Of a stretch of DNA of 64,000 nucleotides, positions 60,020 through 64,000 are shown in pieces. Position 1 is the stretch's first letter. Every line of letters starts with the position of its first letter. Made by a program: the position numbers and the translations under genes. The notes below the pieces were generated by a model. That model saw only the letters and a list, made by a program, of their open reading frames with translations, was not told the origin of the DNA and did not search any database. The DNA comes from CAVSUR01 sp963846005 (GTDB lineage Bacteria; Actinomycetota; Actinomycetes; Streptosporangiales; Streptosporangiaceae), in assembly GCA_963846005.1 (NCBI GenBank), contig CAWJUH010000003.1, positions 1,116,001 to 1,180,000 of the forward strand. The letters are read 5' to 3'.

Positions 60020-61609
60020 GTGATGGCGGCTGCTGACGCTATCGTCATCGGCGCTGGCCACAATGGCCTGGTGGCGGCGAACATCCTGGCCGGGGCGGGA
60101 TGGGACGTGCTGGTGTGCGAGGCGCAGCCGGTGGCGGGCGGCGCCATCGCCACGGCCGAGGTGCTGGATCCCGCTTTCCGCACCGACCTGTTCAGCGCCT
60201 TCTACCCGCTGGCCGCGGCGTCGCCGGTGATCCGCGGGCTCGACCTCGCGGCGCACGGCCTGCGGTGGTCCCGGGCGCCTGCCGTGCTCACGCACGTGCT
60301 GCCCGACGGCCGCTCCGCCACGCTGTGGCAGGACCCGGCCCGGACCGCGGCGTCGCTCGCCGCGTTCCATCAGTCGGACGGGGACGCGTGGCTGCGCCTC
60401 ACGGCCCAGTGGGAGCGGATCGGCGACCGGCTGATCGGCGTGCTGCTGCGCCCGTTCCCGCCGGTCCGGTCCGCGGCCGGGCTCGCGCGCGCGCTCGGCA
60501 TGGCCGAGGGCCTGCGGTTCGCCCGGATGGCGGCGCAGCCGGTGCGCCGCTTCGGCGAGGAGACGTTCCGGGGGGCGGGCGGCCCGATCCTGTTCGCCGG
60601 CAACGCCCTGCACGCTGACCTGCCGCCGGACGGGGCGGGCAGCGCCTTGTACGGGTGGCTGCTCATGATGCTCGGCCACTCCGTGGGCTTCCCGGTCCCG
60701 GCCGGCGGGGCCGACTCGATCGTCAAGGCCCTGATCCGCCGGGCGGCAAGCTACGGCGCCGAGATCCGGACCGGAGCCCGGGTTGCATCCGTCCAGGTCA
60801 GCGGGGGCCGGGCCACGGGGGTGACCCTTGAATCCGGCGAGCACCTCACGGCCCGGCGGGCCGTGCTCGCCGATGTCGCCGCGCCGGCGCTGTTCGGGGA
60901 CCTGGTCGGCCGCGAGCACCTGCCCGCTCGCTTCGCCGAGGATCTCGCCCGCTTCCAGTGGGACGCCCCGACGCTGAAGCTGAACTGGGCGCTCGACCGT
61001 CCCGTCCCGTGGACGGACGCGGACGCGAGGTCAGCCGGCACCGTCCATCTGGGCGTCGACATGGACGGCCTCACCGACTACGCCGCCGACCTCGCCACCC
61101 GCCGCGTCCCGGCCAGTCCCTTCATCTTGTTCGGCCAGATGACCACCGCCGACCCGGCCCGCTCGCCGGCCGGCACGGAGTCCGCCTGGGCCTACACGCA
61201 CCTGCCGCGGAAAGTCCGGCTCGAGCCCGGCCAGCTCGAGGCCCATGTCGAGCGGATCGAGGAGCGCATCGAGGCGCACGCGCCCGGGTTCCTGGCCGCG
61301 GTCCGCGGGCGCCACGTCCAGACGCCCGGTGATCTGCAGGCGCACGACGGGAACCTGGTCAATGGCGCCATCAACGGGGGGACCGCGCAGCTGCACCAGC
61401 AACTGGTGTTCCGCCCGGTCCCCGGCCTCGGCGGGGCGGATACGCCGGTGGACCGCCTCTACCTGGCGGGGGCATCGGCTCACCCGGGCGGCGGCGTGCA
61501 CGGCGCCTGCGGATCGAACGCGGCCCACGCCGCGCTGCGCCGGGAGGGATTCGGCGGCGGCGCGAGGCAGCTGGTCCGGGCCGGCCTGATGCGCCGCATC
61601 TACCGCTAG
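60020..61609 (+). CDS. FAD-dependent oxidoreductase, phytoene desaturase (CrtI)-like
   Basis: A 529-residue flavoprotein. The dinucleotide-binding motif is IVIGAGHNGLVAANILAGAG near the N-terminus, followed by EAQPVAGGAI. The C-terminal FAD segment ends GGGVHGACGSNAAHAAL, as in the CrtI/NAD(P)-FAD family; the middle contains PVPAGGADSIVKALIRRA. Such proteins desaturate or isomerise isoprenoids or oxidise other lipids. GTG 60020 is chosen for its spacing from GGAGG; ATG 60023 is equally possible. No carotenoid genes are in the window, so a role in pigment making is only one option. Confidence 0.85.
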   Translation: MMAAADAIVIGAGHNGLVAANILAGAGWDVLVCEAQPVAGGAIATAEVLDPAFRTDLFSAFYPLAAASPVIRGLDLAAHGLRWSRAPAVLTHVLPDGRSATLWQDPARTAASLAAFHQSDGDAWLRLTAQWERIGDRLIGVLLRPFPPVRSAAGLARALGMAEGLRFARMAAQPVRRFGEETFRGAGGPILFAGNALHADLPPDGAGSALYGWLLMMLGHSVGFPVPAGGADSIVKALIRRAASYGAEIRTGARVASVQVSGGRATGVTLESGEHLTARRAVLADVAAPALFGDLVGREHLPARFAEDLARFQWDAPTLKLNWALDRPVPWTDADARSAGTVHLGVDMDGLTDYAADLATRRVPASPFILFGQMTTADPARSPAGTESAWAYTHLPRKVRLEPGQLEAHVERIEERIEAHAPGFLAAVRGRHVQTPGDLQAHDGNLVNGAINGGTAQLHQQLVFRPVPGLGGADTPVDRLYLAGASAHPGGGVHGACGSNAAHAALRREGFGGGARQLVRAGLMRRIYR

Positions 61610-61614
61610 CCCGC

Positions 61615-61654
61615 CGCACGCACGCACGCACGTACGCACGCACGCACGCACGCA
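61615..61654 (+). repeat. Tetranucleotide repeat (CGCA)10 with one CGTA variant
   Basis: Ten units of 4 bp run from 61615 to 61654, the fifth being CGTA. The array ends in the first base of the ribosome binding site AAAGGAG of the SRPBCC gene and starts just after the previous stop. Such short repeats can slip during replication. Confidence 0.9.
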
Positions 61655-61666
61655 AAGGAGAATCCC

Positions 61667-62113
61667 GTGGCCATCGTCAGCACCCGGATCAACGCCAGCA
61701 GGAACGCCGTGTTCGGCGTGCTGTCCGACGGCTGGATGTACAGCAACTGGGTGGTGGGAACCTCGCACATGCGGGCGGTCGAGGACGCCTGGCCCGCCGT
61801 CGGCGCCAAGCTGTACCACGCCTCCGGCGCCTGGCCGCTCGTCACCCGCGACGAGACCGAGGTGACGGCGGCAGAAACTGACCGCAAGCTGGCCCTCGTC
61901 GCCCGGGGCGGCCCGCTGGGCACGGCGGACATCGTCATCGAACTCGCGGACGACGGCGCCGGATGCCGGGTGACCATGCGCGAGACGCCCAGCTCAGGTC
62001 CGGGCCGGTGGCTGCACAGCCCGGTCAGCGAAGCGCTGCTTGTGCGCCGCAACACCGAGGCCCTGGCCCGGCTGGCGGCGCTAGCGGAGCGGCGGGTCAC
62101 GCCCGGCGGCTGA
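61667..62113 (+). CDS. SRPBCC family protein (polyketide cyclase/START-like)
   Basis: A 148-residue ligand-binding protein. The SRPBCC pattern is seen in TRINASRNAVFGVLSDGWMY, WVVGTSHMRAVEDAWPAVGAKL and the final helix TEALARLAALAERR. AAAGGAG precedes the GTG start at 7 nt, just after a tetranucleotide repeat. It follows the CrtI-like gene on the same strand and may bind the same hydrophobic compounds. Confidence 0.83.
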   Translation: MAIVSTRINASRNAVFGVLSDGWMYSNWVVGTSHMRAVEDAWPAVGAKLYHASGAWPLVTRDETEVTAAETDRKLALVARGGPLGTADIVIELADDGAGCRVTMRETPSSGPGRWLHSPVSEALLVRRNTEALARLAALAERRVTPGG

Positions 62114-62187
62114 CTTCCGGCCGCTGGCACCGGTCATCACCTCCGGCGGATGAGTTGCGGCACCCGGCGGTCCGGCAGCATCGGGCC

Positions 62188-63213
62188 ATGGACGGCGTGG
62201 TAGTCAACGCCGGTGACATCGCCCGGGCCGGGACCGGCCGGATCTGCCGTGCGCCGGCGACGTTCGTGGATCACATGCGCCCGGACGGGTCGGTGGTCCG
62301 GTGGGAGTCGCGGCGGCACCGCAAGCACCAGCAGCCTGCCACCGGATCGGCGTGGTGGGCGCCCACGGCCCGGGGCTGGTGGATCGCCATCCTGTTCGCG
62401 ATCGGATCGCTGCTGTTCGCGCTCGGGTCGGTGCCGGCGTATGCCGGCGCCGCCGGGGCCCGGTGGGACACCGTCACGTACTTCGCCGGCTCGGTGTTCT
62501 TCACCACGGCCGCGTTCCTGTCCTACCGGGAGGCGGTCGATGCCGCGCCGCCCGGGCGGAATCCCGCGCACCGGCGTTTCTTCACCTGGCAGCCGGGCCG
62601 GATCGACTGGTGGGCCACGGCGGTCCAGTTCGCCGGGACCTTGTACTTCAACGTCAGCACCGGGATCGCGATGGCGCACGGCCTCCCGGCGCACGCCGCG
62701 CACAGGTACGTGTGGCGGCCCGACATGATCGGCTCCGCCTGCTTCCTGGCCTCCAGCGGCCTGGCCTGGTACGAAGCCTGCCATGGCTGGGCCGCCTGGC
62801 GCCCTCGCTCATGGTCCTGGTGGATCACGCTCGTCAACCTGGCCGGGTCCGTCGCCTTCGGTATTTCCGCCGTCGCCGGCTGGATCAATCCGGTAACCGG
62901 GGAGGTTCACAACGCCGCCCGGGCCAATCTGCAGACCCTGATCGGCGCGGTGTGCTTCCTCATCGGCGCCGTGCTGCTGCTGCCCGAACGGACTGAGGAA
63001 ACCCGGCCGGCCGGTGACCGCCCGGTGCCTGGCCGGCCTCCGCGCGGGCGGACGAGCCGCCGGAGAGCTGGGCCAGTTACTTCACCAGGAGTGATCACGT
63101 CAGGAGCGGGCAGTGGATTGCACCCACGCGGAGCCGGATTGGCGCCCGCGTCCCGTTCCATGCGGGCCGGATGGAGGTATGGCCACCAATGCGATGGCGT
63201 CAGACGTTCATGA
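62188..63213 (+). CDS. Membrane protein with YrhK-like repeats, unknown function
   Basis: A 341-residue protein with about six to eight helices in repeated pairs: WWIAILFAIGSLLFALGSVPAY / VTYFAGSVFFTTAAFLSY, WWATAVQFAGTLYFNVSTG / GSACFLASSGLAWYEACHGW and WWITLVNLAGSVAFGISAVAGW / GAVCFLIGAVLLLPERTE. The repeating WW...LFALGS / FxxGSxxFxxxA pattern resembles YrhK-type proteins, a tentative comparison. The N-terminus is cytosolic and basic, and the tail is Arg/Gly-rich. ATG start; the stop overlaps the next small gene's ATG (ATGA). Confidence 0.7.
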   Translation: MDGVVVNAGDIARAGTGRICRAPATFVDHMRPDGSVVRWESRRHRKHQQPATGSAWWAPTARGWWIAILFAIGSLLFALGSVPAYAGAAGARWDTVTYFAGSVFFTTAAFLSYREAVDAAPPGRNPAHRRFFTWQPGRIDWWATAVQFAGTLYFNVSTGIAMAHGLPAHAAHRYVWRPDMIGSACFLASSGLAWYEACHGWAAWRPRSWSWWITLVNLAGSVAFGISAVAGWINPVTGEVHNAARANLQTLIGAVCFLIGAVLLLPERTEETRPAGDRPVPGRPPRGRTSRRRAGPVTSPGVITSGAGSGLHPRGAGLAPASRSMRAGWRYGHQCDGVRRS

Positions 63214-63512
63214 CCGAAGTCTCCAGGACGCTTCATCAGCTCGGCATGAAGTCGTGTCCCGTCTGCGGCTCGGCCGAGCCGCTGCACCTGAACTGCTTTC
63301 CCGTGCTCCTGGTGGATGGCCAGTTTCCTGCCGACGCTGACACGCTGCCTTCCGGCGAGAACTACGGAGGCGATCTGACTTTCGCGGTGCGGGTGGAATG
63401 CCTCACCTGCGGTTACCTCATGTTGTTCAACGCGCAGAGGTACCGCACCGGCGACGAGAAGATCCTGGTGGGAGACCCGGCCGAGGACGAGGAAAGCCGG
63501 CTGGGGGAGTAG
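63210..63512 (+). CDS. Small zinc-ribbon-like protein, unknown
   Basis: A 100-residue protein with two cysteine knuckles, SCPVCGSAEP and ECLTCGYLM, about 60 residues apart, which could bind one zinc ion. The sequence between is beta-rich. It starts at an ATG overlapping the preceding stop, so the two genes are coupled; a start 13 codons earlier is possible but lies inside the previous gene. No family name comes to mind. Confidence 0.65.
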   Translation: MTEVSRTLHQLGMKSCPVCGSAEPLHLNCFPVLLVDGQFPADADTLPSGENYGGDLTFAVRVECLTCGYLMLFNAQRYRTGDEKILVGDPAEDEESRLGE

Positions 63513-63615
63513 GCCCGCCTGAGCGAGCCGATCATTCGCGCTGGGTGATGGCGGCCGGGCCCCGGCCGGCGAGAGTGCAGGCAGGGCTCTTTCACCGAGC
63601 GAAGGGACGGCGGCG

Positions 63616-64000
63616 ATGACGGAGTTCACCATGGGGGCCAGGGTCAGCTGTACCGACGGTAGCTGCGGCGTGCTCCGGCGCACGATCGTGGACCCGGCCG
63701 CCCGGACGGTCACGCACCTGGTCATCGAGCCCGGGCATCACCACCGCACCGGCGGCCGCCTGGTGCCGGTCGAGCTGGCCGAGGAGGCCGCGGGGGAGAT
63801 CAGGCTGCGGTGCACGCTGGACGAGTTCCGACGGCTGGATCCGGCCGAGCAAATCGATATGGCCGCCGGCGGCGACGGGGGCGGATACGGGCAGTCCGAG
63901 GTGGTCGAGGTGTACGGCAACGTCGGCGGCATCGGCCCCGGTGCGTCAGCCTTCGGGCCGGGCCCGGGCCAGCCGATGGTCAGCCACGCGGTGCCGCTGG
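63616..64000 (+). CDS. PRC-barrel-like protein, 3' end outside window
   Basis: The first 128 residues are present. The opening segment (MGARVSCTDGSCGVLRRTIV, then TVTHLVIEPG, GRLVPVELAEE) has the beta pattern of PRC-barrel domains, small folds found in ribosome-maturation and photosystem proteins and in many actinobacterial proteins of unknown role. A glycine-rich stretch follows. The ATG lies soon after a GAAGGGACGG sequence. The rest of the gene is beyond the right edge. Confidence 0.7.
   Translation, partial: MTEFTMGARVSCTDGSCGVLRRTIVDPAARTVTHLVIEPGHHHRTGGRLVPVELAEEAAGEIRLRCTLDEFRRLDPAEQIDMAAGGDGGGYGQSEVVEVYGNVGGIGPGASAFGPGPGQPMVSHAVPL

Overview
The window is uniformly very GC-rich DNA, with genes packed on both strands, many GTG/TTG starts, ATGA/GTGA overlaps and long open antisense frames. 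This points to a chromosomal segment of a high-GC Actinomycetota (Streptomyces/Streptosporangiales-like). Supporting signs are a cobalamin riboswitch in front of class I ribonucleotide reductase, a Nur-type nickel operator, and Lnt paralogues next to a lipoprotein L,D-transpeptidase. I see no tRNA, rRNA, prophage, insertion sequence or CRISPR array. The first and last genes are cut by the window edges.

Layout. 1-9.1 kb: a peptide-use locus with an S58-family peptidase, a five-gene oligopeptide ABC importer and a prolyl oligopeptidase. 9.2-15.8 kb: enoyl-CoA hydratase, a GH63-like glucosidase, a SpoU-type rRNA methyltransferase coupled to a serine hydrolase, and a DedA protein. 15.9-20.5 kb (minus strand): two tandem apolipoprotein N-acyltransferases, the second in one uninterrupted frame with an L,D-transpeptidase lipoprotein. 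20.6-26.7 kb: a proline-rich membrane protein, an EamA transporter, seryl-tRNA synthetase, a frameshifted sedolisin and two small membrane proteins. 26.9-32.3 kb: a PHP phosphoesterase, an unknown membrane protein, an MFS carrier and a TetR regulator, divergent from an EmrB/QacA efflux pump across an operator-rich gap. 32.4-38.5 kb: a frameshifted CYTH-CHAD gene, a MalY-like aminotransferase, an amidohydrolase, a methyltransferase, and an ArsR-SRPBCC fusion plus VOC protein behind a textbook promoter/operator.

38.6-44.7 kb: a complete pyruvate dehydrogenase operon (homodimeric E1, E2, and E3 with its own lipoyl domain). 44.7-48.3 kb: a TerC protein, a DUF899 protein and two Rieske proteins. 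48.7-54 kb: a B12 riboswitch, nrdA-nrdB and a Nur-boxed nickel/cobalt permease. 54.1-57.6 kb: an LCP protein, a VOC remnant, a second DUF899 protein, an acyl-CoA dehydrogenase remnant and a FadR-type regulator with tandem operators. 57.7-64 kb: an SDR and a zinc alcohol dehydrogenase that appears to start at ATC, a CrtI-like oxidoreductase, an SRPBCC protein behind a tetranucleotide repeat, two small unknowns and a PRC-barrel-like protein.

The most unusual items are the Lnt-LdT continuous frame with an internal ribosome binding site, the ATC start candidate, the promoter-embedded operator with a predicted leaderless message, and the B12/nickel-cobalt regulatory block around ribonucleotide reductase.
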